A stretch of DNA of 64,000 nucleotides from assembly GCA_030568195.1 (NCBI GenBank), contig JAJLTO010000001.1, positions 744,001-808,000 of the forward strand. Reading direction: 5' to 3'. The position numbers and the translations under genes were made by a program. Below the pieces are notes generated by a model, which had not been told where the DNA came from, ran no database searches, and was given only the letters and a program-made list of their open reading frames with translations. Numbering within the stretch: the first letter of the stretch is position 1; each line of letters opens with the position of its first letter. Of this stretch, positions 1 to 10,800 are shown one piece after another. The DNA comes from Dipodascopsis uninucleata var. uninucleata. Taxonomy: Eukaryota > Ascomycota > Lipomycetes > Lipomycetales > Lipomycetaceae.

Positions 1-2
1 CG

Positions 3-1073
3 GCACCAAGCGCAGCACTTGCGAAGTGCAAATCGTGTAAATCTGTTATGCCTCTTTTATTACAAGCATATGCATCATTAGAAGGTACTCTATATGAGAG
101 AGTCATATATCTTTTCGCTTGCAAGAATGCTGGTTGTAGGCGACGAGATGGGTCTGTAAGGGCATTCAGAAGCGTGTTATATGATCAAGACAGGATGAAC
201 AAGGTCGCCGCAGAGCAGTCTAAAAAGAAACAACAATCAGAGGAGAGTGTTAAAGCAAGGGAGGGAGCAAATAAGGGTCCATCAGTCAATTTGGGAAGTA
301 TGCTTTTCGGTGATGATTTCGGAAACAGTAGTACTCAAATGACTGTGAAAGAGTCAGTGAAAGAGTCTACCACTAAGAACGCTTCTGAAAATTTGACTCC
401 TGATTGGAGTAGCATAGCTGCGCCATCTGCAGACGAGATTGCTGCTCGGCTACAGAATTCATCTATTTCGCAAAGTCAGACGGTAGCACCCGAGCGTTGG
501 CCCACGAAGGAGGAATATTATGCCTACGAGTCATACTATCTCTATGTTGAAAGTGAATATTTGTCGGAGGAGCCAGCGCTGGAAGCTCGGCAGAGGATAG
601 AGATCTTGGATCCATCAGTAGCTGGACCTAGTAGAGAAAACCAGGACGAATGGTCTTCTGTACCTGAAAACAGTACGTTAATGGATGTAGTGTTTCAGAA
701 GTTTGCAGATACGGTTGCGCAGAACTCAATGCAGGTTGTTCGATACGAACGAAAGGGCACACCTCTCTTTTATTCTAAAAATGATGCAGTCGCGGAATTA
801 CTTTTAAATAAAGCTACTAGTGCTTACAACTCTGAAAAGATTCCTAGGTGTGCATTATGTAATAGTCCAAGGGTGTATGAGCTACAATTAATGCCTTACG
901 CTATTCAAGTCTTGGAGGAGAACAGTAATGTCGACCTGCTAAACGGTATGGAATGGGGAACTATCATAGTTGGAACTTGCAATCAAGATTGCGTGCCATC
1001 TATTTTAGATAAAGATGGTGTAGGATATGCAGAGGAATGGGTTGGTGTTCAATGGGAGGAAACTCAAAACTGA
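3..1073 (+). CDS. TSR4: TSR4/PDCD2-family ribosome assembly protein, 5' end outside window
   Basis: This is the 3' part of a gene that begins before the window: the frame is open from base 3, and the first methionine in view (base 48) lies inside a conserved zinc-binding block, so it is not the start. That block reads CKSC at 27-38, followed by a YERVIYLFACKNAGC stretch, which is the N-terminal half of the PDCD2/Tsr4 fold. A low-complexity charged linker follows. The C-terminal domain shows CALCNSPRVYELQLMPY, then GMEWGTIIVGTC and a final C, the usual PDCD2_C signature. In yeast, Tsr4 is a chaperone for ribosomal protein uS5 (Rps2) and is needed for 20S pre-rRNA processing. No intron is visible. 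It converges on IFM1, with 179 nt between the stop codons. Confidence 0.9.
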   Translation, partial: APSAALAKCKSCKSVMPLLLQAYASLEGTLYERVIYLFACKNAGCRRRDGSVRAFRSVLYDQDRMNKVAAEQSKKKQQSEESVKAREGANKGPSVNLGSMLFGDDFGNSSTQMTVKESVKESTTKNASENLTPDWSSIAAPSADEIAARLQNSSISQSQTVAPERWPTKEEYYAYESYYLYVESEYLSEEPALEARQRIEILDPSVAGPSRENQDEWSSVPENSTLMDVVFQKFADTVAQNSMQVVRYERKGTPLFYSKNDAVAELLLNKATSAYNSEKIPRCALCNSPRVYELQLMPYAIQVLEENSNVDLLNGMEWGTIIVGTCNQDCVPSILDKDGVGYAEEWVGVQWEETQN

Positions 1074-1252
1074 ATGGAGTAAAATAATTTTCTTATTTAG
1101 AGCATCTTTACATGATATTCTTACTATTTATATCTTTAGATATCTGTGACTATTTACAAAAAAATGAAAGTAAGGATGAACAGACTTTTTACATAACGAT
1201 TCGAGTATGGATAGTAATCCATATTAAAGAAAGACGTAGCTTTGGTACTCAA

Positions 1253-4200
1253 TCACCATTTTTTTGGTACTTCATATTCTTCAACGGCTTGAATGGTATC
1301 ATCTTCCAAAAATTCAGTCCAACCTTTGAAAGACATACCACATTCGCTACCCTTCCTAATTTCAGCAATGTCTTTCTTAACTTGACGTAATGTATCGAGA
1401 GAACCAAGGAATATTTCTTCATTGTCACGTAAAATTCGTATCATATTATTACGTTTAATGACACCATTAGTAATTCTACATCCAGCAACCTTTCGTTTAC
1501 CATTCTTTTCAGTGATCTCAAAAATCTGTCTGATCTCTGCTTCACCGATAACTCGAATTTGTATTTCAGGTTCCAGTTGAGCCATGATCAAATTCATGAC
1601 ATGTTCTACTAGATGATAAATAACATTAAATGACGCAATCTGGACGCCTCTTTGAAGAGCAAATTGGTTCATCTCTTTACTTGTCTTCACATTAAAGCAA
1701 AGTATTTTCGCTACGAAATAAATTAGTCAGCATGCTTATTAAAATGTTTCCAACACTTATGGTACGTACCATTTGCAATTTCAGCTCGAGTCACGTCAGA
1801 CTCCGATGGAGCTCCAACTTCAGAGTACAGAATTTTGCATTTCACGTTTTCCTTTTCCAAGAATGCAATCGAATCTGAAACAGCTTCAGCTGATCCTGCG
1901 ACATCAGATTTAATAATGAAAGACAATATCTTTTCCTTAGCGGTCTCCTCTTCCTTTGTGCTAATATCTGATTCCGCCACATCGCTATTTTTTTGTGCTT
2001 GTAATTCTACCCGCTTTACTTTTGCTTGTTGCTCCTGAGCTATAGCCTCAAGGTCCTTCTTGTTGCGAATATGTTCTATTCTCTCCCTTCTGAATTCGAC
2101 AACATCCTTTGCATGTTTCTGCGAAAAATCCAAGTTAGATAATCAATTCTCTATTCTCGTTTCACTACGAGAAACATACCTCATTTTTAGCCTCAAGAGC
2201 TTCATCTCCTGATTCGGGTAAATCCTTCCACCCATCTACTTCTACCGGTGTCCCTGGACCCGCTGACTTGATAACTTTACCCAATTCATCTCTAAGACTT
2301 CTAACTTTTGCAAAGGTAGTGCCGGCCACTATGAAATCACCTGTCTTCAAAACTCCCCTTCTTACAACAAGTGTGGCAACATTTCTGTGATGAAATAATA
2401 TTAGTTAGCAGATCAGGTGTATCTGATACATTCGCTTACTACTTACCCCCGTCCTTTCTGAATTGATGACTCAATGATGTAACCTTCAGCATTTCCGTCT
2501 AATGGAGCTCTAAAATCCTGGATTTCTGAAAGGGCGATAATTGCATCTTCAAGCTCATCTATACCTTGTCCCGTAAGACCAGAAACCTTTACGCATTGAA
2601 CATCTCCTCCAATTTCTTCGACATAGATTTCGTTTTGACCTAGATCCCTATATACCTTATCCAAGTCTGTTCCTGGTTTGTCAATCTTGTTGATGGCAAC
2701 AATTATAGGTACATTTGCTTTTTTAGCGTGATTAATAGCTTCCTTTGTTTGAGGCATAACAGAGTCATCAGCAGCAACTACTAATACAACAATGTCCGTT
2801 ACGTTGGCTCCACGTTGTCGCATTTTCAAAAATGCTGCGTGTCCAGGAGTGTCCAGGAAAGTGATCCTCTTACCCGATGATAACGGAACTGTAAAGATTT
2901 TAGTGAGCGTTCCAAAAAAATTTCTTAAAATATATAAACACCTACCTGAAAAAGCACCGATATGTTGTGTGATGCCCCCAAATTCCTTGTCAACAATTGA
3001 CGACTTTCTCAGATAATCCAGAATAGTGGTCTTTCCGTGATCGACATGACCCATAATAGTCACAAAAGGAGGTCGCGAAGGAACGCTTTCCAGGTTTTCA
3101 GGTGGTGGTCTGGATAATATGTCAGAAGAATGTAAAATATAAATTAAAACAGTAGGTAATACATACGCAGGAAAGATATCATTGACAGTGGCATTTGAAG
3201 CAGGGTCGAAACCGAACTCCAACGCTACCAAGCTAGAGGTCTCGAAGTCAAGCACTAAAATATAACAGTTAGCAATCAATACATATACCTAAAGCCAGTG
3301 GTTGATATTATTACCATAATCGGGAGTAAGATTCTCAAAGCCCAGCTCGCCCATCTTTACGATAAGCTCCTCACGCTTCAGTCCAAGTAGACGTGCCATA
3401 TTGGCAACAGTTACGGTGGGTGGTAGTAAAAGTTTTGGGGTTGGTAACCTTACGGCAGCATCAACAGGCGTAGATGCCTCCGTTTTAATATGCTTCTAGG
3501 ATATAGCATTAGTAGAGTTAATAATGCAACAAACTAGTAATTCAGCCCAGACTAGCTTACCTTTTTCTTTGGTTGACTTCCGAAATCAGTATCATCAGTT
3601 ATTTCGTCAGATTCGTAGCTGCGGGTCTTTTTGGATTTCTTATGATCACTTCTCGGTTCACTTCTATTTATGGACCGCAAATCCTGCGTATTCCTATGAG
3701 ATTGTCTCGTATAATTGTTGTTACTTTTGCTGTCTCTCCCATTATCGTTTCTTGTGGGCCGATCATTACGCTGGACAGATGATTTCAGCTCGTTCTTTCT
3801 AACTTCAGGTCGCCTAAAATCACTTTTATGTGGTGATTTCTCGACAGTGGGCTTCTTATTGTTGCTTTTAGAGGTAGAATGATTGATCTTCTTCGGCGAT
3901 TGTTGCTGTCCTTGTCTTGGAGATATTTTCTCCCGAGACTTCTGCGACTCTCCATGCACAGTCTTATTGGCGTCGTACGAGCCAAATACCACAAACTCAG
4001 AAACGCTCGCGCGAGACTCTTTACTATCTGGTCTATTGATTTTCTTTTGCAGTCCAATGAAGAGATTCGAATCGTGAAATTGTCGCGCTTGCAGCGTATA
4101 TTGTCGATAAGTCTTTATACAAGTCTAATAAAACGAGGCAGTTCAAGCAGGTTAGTTCCCGCTACATTTTCGCTCGCCATCTAACACACAATTACTCTCT

Positions 4201-4259
4201 TAAACTTCAAATATTTAGCTCACCTTAGAATAAAGTAACTTTATATATCGAGCAGCCAT
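1253..4259 (-). CDS. IFM1: Mitochondrial translation initiation factor IF-2 (nine exons)
   Basis: Spliced model, 828 aa. Exons on the minus strand: 4259-4224, 4124-3561, 3495-3315, 3254-3167, 3109-2946, 2888-2447, 2384-2180, 2118-1770, 1710-1253. The product delivers formylated initiator tRNA to mitochondrial ribosomes. It opens with [12 protein letters not shown] and further basic, acid-free sequence, a likely matrix-targeting signal, followed by a basic low-complexity region. The IF-2 N domain comes next, then the GTPase domain with GHVDHGKT (about residue 310), [16 protein letters not shown] and NKID, then domain II and the C-terminal half ending at VPKKW. The start was fixed by the 12-codon first exon, which joins in phase through a GTGAGC donor, an AACTAAC branch site and a TATTAG acceptor. 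An internal ATG at 4181 lies inside intron 1 and runs into a stop, so it is not the start. Two introns in the G domain are exactly 57 nt and stop-free. Confidence 0.93.
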
Positions 4260-6575
4260 CACTGAGTATTACAAAGGCCGTGATTTTGTACGAAAACCAG
4301 TGGCCAAGTGTAGAGATCCAGCAGCTTGTTGCTGTTGAAAATTATCCGCGTCGACAGTTTTTTGCCATATACGTTTTACCCGGACTTGGGAGTTCGGAAC
4401 AACGTAGAGCTCTGTAGATATGGCTTACCCCTGCATATATGTATACACTGCTAGTGCACAACTGCTACTGAACTGACATTCTAGCGAAGGAAGATGTAGT
4501 GGCACTCGTGGAATTTTCGACGGTAGGTGCGAATTTGAGGTGGCTTTTGCTTCGCTTCTTATATACTCTTGAGATCCGTCCATGAACAGAGAACCGATTT
4601 TATGGAGTATCGAGCATGGTCGCGCTATACTGATATGATTATTGTTATGCGTAGCTGTCATGCTACTGCTACTCTGAGTTGTCCAGGAATACGAAGAGAA
4701 CTCTCGCAAGTGCAGGAGAATCTGGCTAGATGTGTTACCTAAACAGCATGTGCCGGACCAAGTAAGATCTACAATTTAGGGCTATACTCTGGTTATTATC
4801 GATTCAGTATATGCCAGAATAGCGTAGTGCAGTGACAGATCGTGCGCAGCTACAGGCAGAGCATAGTAGAAAGTGCTCCGCGCGGGAAAGAAGACGTGCT
4901 GTAGGATGCGCAATATTATGGTCAATACAGCACGAGCAGCATTTCTGAGAATCGCAGGTTAATTGCTGTGGGACTTTGACGTAGAGGGCAGGATGCACAG
5001 TTATGCATTTATGAGATTAATTAAATACTATTTGTTAACGTCACTCAAATTAGACTCATTAATATAATCGCTAGGCTCTGATTCATGAGACAGTCGCAGC
5101 TGTGATAACGCAAACGTCAAACTCCTAATGACGAATTGAAACTGAAGTGACACGACTGTTAGGCGATTAGATCTGTGTCGATTGATGGTTAAATTTAGAG
5201 TGGACACTGAGTCAGCATGAATCGTCTATTTATAAAACAAGTTACGCAAAAATAGGCAGCCATCAGCCATCAATCAGCCGTAGTTATCCTTAGGCATATA
5301 CCGAATCGCTGTTATCACACTGGCTTGTAGCTAACAGGGACTCCAAGCACCGCCATACACCACAAGCTGCTATGCCAGTCATGTAGCACTGGCATCCTTC
5401 TCTCGCATATATGCAATGACCCAAACACCCTTACTTACAGTTAGGTTCCATTATAGCGTTGGTCATTTGCTATCCGCTATAACTGTGGCAGTAGTGCAAC
5501 AAATAAGGGCGACACAAGCGGACTGAGCCGAGAAGGCTAACCGGGTGCATATTTTGTTTCCTTCTAATGCAGCGACATGTCGCATGTCGGTGATACCGCT
5601 TTTCTGGGTTATACTGAGATGCTACGCGTCGAAATGTAGCGTCACAGACTGTACCCTACACCTTAGGCTAAAAGATCAGCCAACTTTTAGATACACTGGG
5701 TTCCACATTTCTACAGATTTTACAGGACGCCAGCAACTACGGGTTGAACTGATACTGCTCTTCTGACCCAAGAGAGGGGAGGCTGTATGGCGCAAAGTGA
5801 TGTATGGCACGATAACGTATTCTGTCTTTATGAGTCTGTGCAGCATCAAATGCGTCAGCCCCTAAGCTATAGCCAGCGCATCCCACACAATTATACCAAA
5901 CTATACCCTAGTCAACTACTGAGCCACAATTCTACCCTAATTATATCTTGCACCTCTAAAACCTAAAAACACATCGTGCTTGTTGGGTAAGGGCTTTGGC
6001 GTGCTGCGTTGCTAATTTTTACGCAAGCCACCATCAGAAGATAATCTTAAACGAGTGCTGCAGTAGTTATTCGAAGCGGCAGATTCTAGACGCCATCGTA
6101 GACAGGTTTTCTTGCCTTCTTGTCTTCGACAAGATATAAAACTACAGTCCCTTTTCCGTACAAGACTATTTTGCGTCACCAAACAAGCAGCGTATAGCCT
6201 TACAACAGCAGGTTCTGGTAGGGACTCCCGAACAAATAGGTAAACTATAGAACCATCTAACTTTTCGCTTAGTCCCTTGCATCCTTAAGGCTGTCGAAGA
6301 AGACCAGCAAGGCAGCATACACTGCTAACAAAGAGTACTGAAGCTGTTAACGCTATAAATAAAACTGCTTGCGAGACAATCTCACTCATTCTAGACAGGT
6401 CAAATAGATCCACTGACTGTTAGCTTCAGAATTGGCGTAGATTGAATCGAATCTAATTAAGTCATAGCTGGAGTCGAAAGTTATATGACCTGTATCTGTG
6501 ATAAATCACAAGGTCAATTGAGCATACGCACAAGAGAATACATTTCAAAATCAATATACAGTTTTCATTGAAGAG
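4260..6575. other. Divergent gene-free gap between IFM1 and the 2H gene, GC-richer than other spacers
   Basis: No supported gene is present. Short open frames near 4425-4709 (-), 4804-4998 (-) and 5545-5766 (+) resemble nothing I recognise; the first lacks an ATG start. Base composition differs from other spacers: by hand count, the 60-base line at 5341 has 33 G+C, against 17 in the line at 53041. A short perfect inverted repeat (CTTGTC, loop TTC, GACAAG) lies at 6119-6133. The ends must hold the promoters of IFM1 and of the 2H phosphoesterase. The middle may be a decayed insertion, but I found no terminal repeats. Confidence 0.5.
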
Positions 6576-7556
6576 ATGACTACTGTTATAGCATCAAATT
6601 CAGCAGTTCTGCCAACATCAGACAGTGCCATGGGATCAGGCAAAGTCAGTCACATATCCTTTGCAGCCAGGGCTTCGAATGATTCACAGGCAATCGTGAA
6701 ATCCCGCAATGTATATGCTATGTTTATCGAATCCTATCCTACTCCTGCGTTACTTGCAGAGGCATATGAAAGACATAGAAGGACTAGAAATGCAGATAAG
6801 AGAAAAGTACTGTTAATTTCGAGAACAGTAACTCCTGATCCTATTCTGAAGGGTCTTGTGCTAGATAATAAACCACCAGAGTTCGATCCTAGAAATTGTG
6901 TTACGCTATGGTGCCGACCTACACACCAGGTCATTCAGCTAATCCAGAATGTGCAAGATATGCTACTGTCTGTTGAGCCAGAACTCTGGGTGATGCCACC
7001 TGGAAATTTACATTTGACTGCGCTGGAGATCCTCCATTCAGCAGATGAAGAACATATGGCGAATTATGTTACAAGCTTGAAGCCTGTTTTGAAGAAACTG
7101 CTAGCACCACATCCTGCGCCAGTTCTTGTTAGACCTATATTAAGTTTTGATCAGTCTGCTCTGGCACTTAGCTTTTTGCCTGTCAGCAGTTATAGAGCAG
7201 ATGGTGAATGGTATTCATATCATCACTATCGAAAAGATCTGTATGACATAGTACAGAGCCATGTTCCTGTTGATAGCAGATATCAAGTTCCATCTGCACA
7301 TGTTACGATTGCTCGATTTGTCAAAGGTCTTAGTATACCTGTAGAGAAATGGGTTGCTAAGTTAGATGAGATAAATACTTGGCTGGATAATGAGGGTGGT
7401 CGTGATATTAAGTGGACTATTGGTGACGAGAGAGGTGCGGAATGTCGATGCGGCCGTATCTGGTATGGTGGTGGTATATCTGAAGAGACTGGATTGTCTT
7501 TGCAGGAAGCTAGCCATAGCGACTCATTTGATATGATCAGCCGAAAGTACAATTAA
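6576..7556 (+). CDS. 2H-superfamily phosphoesterase (RNA ligase/cyclic nucleotide phosphodiesterase fold)
   Basis: Single-exon gene, 326 aa. It carries the two HxT motifs of the 2H phosphoesterase fold: HLT at residues 146-148 (within PGNLHLTALEI) and HVT at 242-244 (within PSAHVTIARF). In this superfamily the two histidines form the active site that cleaves or transfers 2'-5' or cyclic phosphate bonds, often in RNA processing. Spacing between the motifs (about 95 residues) fits the two-lobed fold. The N-terminal 40 residues are Ser/Ala-rich and disordered-looking, with no clear signal peptide. The exact substrate cannot be read from the sequence. The ATG at 6576 is preceded by A-rich sequence and stop codons. 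It converges on the HSPA12-like gene. Confidence 0.75.
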   Translation: MTTVIASNSAVLPTSDSAMGSGKVSHISFAARASNDSQAIVKSRNVYAMFIESYPTPALLAEAYERHRRTRNADKRKVLLISRTVTPDPILKGLVLDNKPPEFDPRNCVTLWCRPTHQVIQLIQNVQDMLLSVEPELWVMPPGNLHLTALEILHSADEEHMANYVTSLKPVLKKLLAPHPAPVLVRPILSFDQSALALSFLPVSSYRADGEWYSYHHYRKDLYDIVQSHVPVDSRYQVPSAHVTIARFVKGLSIPVEKWVAKLDEINTWLDNEGGRDIKWTIGDERGAECRCGRIWYGGGISEETGLSLQEASHSDSFDMISRKYN

Positions 7557-8745
7557 GCAGTGAATTGAATAATATTCATATGACAACATATTGGAGGTGT
7601 CTGTCTCATTCATTGGCAAATTGACTTTCGACAGCTTAGCATCTCTGGACCACTCAATATAAATGGCCTTTAGGTGACGTGATATAACTGTCACTGTCAC
7701 ATATATATATTGTCTTTTTATCACTATGGAGTTCCTATAAATTCTCAAGGGCGCGTTTGGAGATCAGTATTCGGAGCGCTCCTTTCCCAAATCTGTTTTC
7801 TGCGCCATGTGAAGTGTATAACAGAACATACGCATTGCTTTGATTTTTGGCAAATTTTACTTGGTTTTATTTTTAATCCTTTGGTTTCATTTTCGCTTTT
7901 CGCTTTAAAGTTATAGAGCAAAGCATAGTAAAGGATCATTATTGGTTGTTTTTAATGTTTCATCTCGATGGTAGTTTTCTGTTTTAATCTATGTGATTTT
8001 ATCTTATTTCTCTAGTCTCCCAGATATCAACATTTTACTATTACTTTTAGTTTATCCCATACTGGTCCCATTGATAAATAGCTTTTGGATGAAAAATCAT
8101 TTTATTCATAGCTAACAAACCGGTATCATAACAAATCTTCCAGTATATTTTAGATAGTAAGGTCCAGACCACAAAAACAAGCAAAAGAAATCATGAACTA
8201 AGATTGTGATCAATAGTTTTGACAATCTAGATAGTACATTAATCAAACCTAGCTATGACCTAAGAAAAAAATCTGATTCCTAGAACTTCCTAATCAATCA
8301 TCAGACAGCTAAATACTTTTGGATATATATATATATATAGTTACGATTTCTCGATCATTGAAATTCCAATGTCATACACGGATCTCGCTTCGCCTTGTCA
8401 AATTCAATTAGGCATATTAAGAAGATTGCACTTGAAATACTGGCTCTCAAATAGAAACACTATAATCATCTAACTAGCTGTTCTTATTAAAAAACAAAAT
8501 TAATTATCAACTAAAAGACCAACAAATATAAAAATCTAAGAATAGCTGTTCAAATGGTGATTTATTTAGTAAGATGAGACAAACCCAGAACCAATTATAC
8601 ATAGAAATCCTTCGCTAATATAATATACTAATTGAACACAGAATATAAAATTTTTAGGAAGTGCAGTACAAAAAGAAGCGATAAAAATACTGGAAGGAAA
8701 CTAAGAGCCCATGAAGCCAAAAAAAATTATATTTTGCAGACTAGA
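7557..8745. other. Convergent 3' spacer
   Basis: AT-rich region between two genes that face each other; it should hold both 3' UTRs and polyadenylation signals. Apart from an AT dinucleotide run (8323-8339) I see no gene or repeat. Confidence 0.7.
8323..8339. repeat. AT dinucleotide microsatellite
   Basis: Eight and a half uninterrupted AT units within the convergent spacer. It is a simple sequence repeat, probably variable between strains. Confidence 0.9.
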
Positions 8746-10800
8746 TCAGTTAAATTTAGATCTAACATGGCCGATAATCTTGTTGCTGAACATTAATTCT
8801 GCTCTCATCTCATTACCGCCATCAAGAGTCAAAAGAACATCAAAAAATATTTTATAAAATACGACGCCATCCTCAGATGTATGCGTCTGGAATAAATCAG
8901 TAGGAATAGTCGTCAAATCACTGCTCAGGACAACCATAACCTGCACACTAGGATCTGTAATGAACTCTGGACAAACATCCTCATCACAAGAATATAGTCT
9001 ATCTTCAAAAATCAATGAGCTGCCAACAGGAACCTGTCTAAAGAATGAGATCTTTATGGTTTGACCAATCTTCAATCGCTGACCCTTTTGAACGAAAATT
9101 TGGCGAGTGTTTTTGCATCTAAAGCCACCATCAACAGATAACACCTTGTAAGCTTCTGGATGTATACCAGGCTTAAAAGGAGATAAAGTTGCCATAAGAT
9201 AGTGTTTTCGTGACACTCTTGAAACGAGAACGCGTTCGTATATTCCCGTAACGACAGCACCTCGAACGATTGCTGCAACAGAATCCATAGGTCGAAGCAC
9301 CTTGTTGGAATACTGAGGAGGTACCTGTAATCGCAACTGGTCATAAAGATACTGAGATGCACCAAATCCGCCTACTACCAATATAGCCTTCAAAAACTTA
9401 TTTTGTGCCTGTACTGCAGTGATCTGATCTCGTACTAATTCGACTATTCGTCTCACAATTGGGTTATATGCCAAAAGAATATCATCGTTAGAAAATATGA
9501 TATTACCTTCAATAATGTTGGCCTCCTCAAAATCAACCTCCATACCAACATCAATCGACCAATCTATTTCAGACTTGTTACCAAATCCGATCTTTATTCG
9601 TTCAAAATCCTCTCTGCATCTTCTCCTAATCTTGTCCTTGATTTTCTTCTCTTGTTTTTCATCCAAGCCTCTTATTCTATCGAGTCTGGCGTCCACAATA
9701 TGCTTGAAGTTAACGTCAATAGCAGTAGAACCACACGAGTCTCCAGTGCCTGATGTACATTCTCTAACAGTAAAAGGATCTTCATCCTCTACTTCATAGG
9801 CAATCAAATCAACGGTGCCACCACCACAATCTACAATTAAAAAGCTATCTCCTCGTCTGAGTTCCATGACACCACGCTTAGCGCAGAAAACTGCGGCAGC
9901 TTCTGGCTCGGTGATAAGAGACAGTCTTCTATCAGATATATCATCCACAAATCCAGCAAGAACTGCAGCTTGACGAGTAGCATTTTTGCCAGCATCATCC
10001 CAAATTGCAGGTACGGTTAAGAAATACTTGATATTCTTCTCTTCTCGGACAAAAATGTCGCCAAGCTTCTTGTGAAGTTCCTTTACCATTGCATCACGAA
10101 GACATCCCAGATAGTCTGCAACTACTTCGATCTCAGACTTTCCAAAAGGTAGAGAAGGTAAACGATTTGGATTAATATATGACTTGTAGTTACGTTGTAA
10201 ATGAAGTTTGAACCACTCTACTTTAGTAATTCCTGGCCTGGGCTGACCAGACATATTTGTACACGCTTGCGAATCACTGCCCCAGCCAACGATCTTTCCA
10301 GTGCTGTCGTAGTAAAGAACTGAAGGAATTTTGAACTTAGTCATGTTTCCTAATCCTGGCCATTCAGATATAATATCTTCCTTTGTCTCTAAGCCCGTAG
10401 CCCATGCGAAAGCAACGCCGCTATTTGTAGTACCAAAGTCTATACCAATGATCAGCTGCGGTTTGGCAACTACATTTGCCTCGACCTCTGCAATAACTGG
10501 TTGTTGAGGGGACTGGCGATAGGCAGTCATTGGATCCTTCATATGTTGCATGCCATTCGAGTTCGGTGAGCCATCAGATAATGCAGGTGAAGTAGGACTA
10601 TGAGATATCGACGAAGTAATTTGTTGACTTTTATTTAATGATGAATTAGAAAATAATGGCTCAATAGGCTGCTCATACACACTTCCAACAGAAGAACGAG
10701 AATGCTGAATATTTGGTGGAGGCAGTACTGATGAAAACGAAGTCGAGCTGGCAGGCTGTACTTTCTTTGCCTTTGGCTTTCTATTGAGCTTGTAAAACAT
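8746..10800 (-). CDS. HSPA12-like Hsp70/actin-fold ATPase
   Basis: One coding exon, 684 aa. The first 115 residues are Ser/Pro/Gln-rich and low-complexity. The Hsp70-actin ATPase fold follows: phosphate-1 loop IGIDFGTTNSG (about 118-128), LTVPAIWDDAGK (261-272), an EPEAA segment (298-302), phosphate-2 loop VDCGGGTVDL (323-332) and adenosine motif VVGGFGAS (475-482). There is no canonical Hsp70 substrate-binding domain and no EEVD or ER-retention tail, so this belongs to the divergent HSPA12-type family that many fungi carry in several copies and whose role is poorly known. The frame is open 13 codons above the ATG at 10800 with no earlier ATG. A GCTAAC branch-like site followed by TAG just upstream suggests a 5' UTR intron. 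It is read in the same direction as eIF5B. Confidence 0.85.
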   Translation of the reverse strand: MFYKLNRKPKAKKVQPASSTSFSSVLPPPNIQHSRSSVGSVYEQPIEPLFSNSSLNKSQQITSSISHSPTSPALSDGSPNSNGMQHMKDPMTAYRQSPQQPVIAEVEANVVAKPQLIIGIDFGTTNSGVAFAWATGLETKEDIISEWPGLGNMTKFKIPSVLYYDSTGKIVGWGSDSQACTNMSGQPRPGITKVEWFKLHLQRNYKSYINPNRLPSLPFGKSEIEVVADYLGCLRDAMVKELHKKLGDIFVREEKNIKYFLTVPAIWDDAGKNATRQAAVLAGFVDDISDRRLSLITEPEAAAVFCAKRGVMELRRGDSFLIVDCGGGTVDLIAYEVEDEDPFTVRECTSGTGDSCGSTAIDVNFKHIVDARLDRIRGLDEKQEKKIKDKIRRRCREDFERIKIGFGNKSEIDWSIDVGMEVDFEEANIIEGNIIFSNDDILLAYNPIVRRIVELVRDQITAVQAQNKFLKAILVVGGFGASQYLYDQLRLQVPPQYSNKVLRPMDSVAAIVRGAVVTGIYERVLVSRVSRKHYLMATLSPFKPGIHPEAYKVLSVDGGFRCKNTRQIFVQKGQRLKIGQTIKISFFRQVPVGSSLIFEDRLYSCDEDVCPEFITDPSVQVMVVLSSDLTTIPTDLFQTHTSEDGVVFYKIFFDVLLTLDGGNEMRAELMFSNKIIGHVRSKFN

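Noticed and set aside
1112-1390. 92-codon plus-strand open frame between TSR4 and IFM1
   Set aside because: It overlaps the last exon of IFM1 antisense and has no protein-like conservation signal; it is a shadow of that exon and the 3' spacer.
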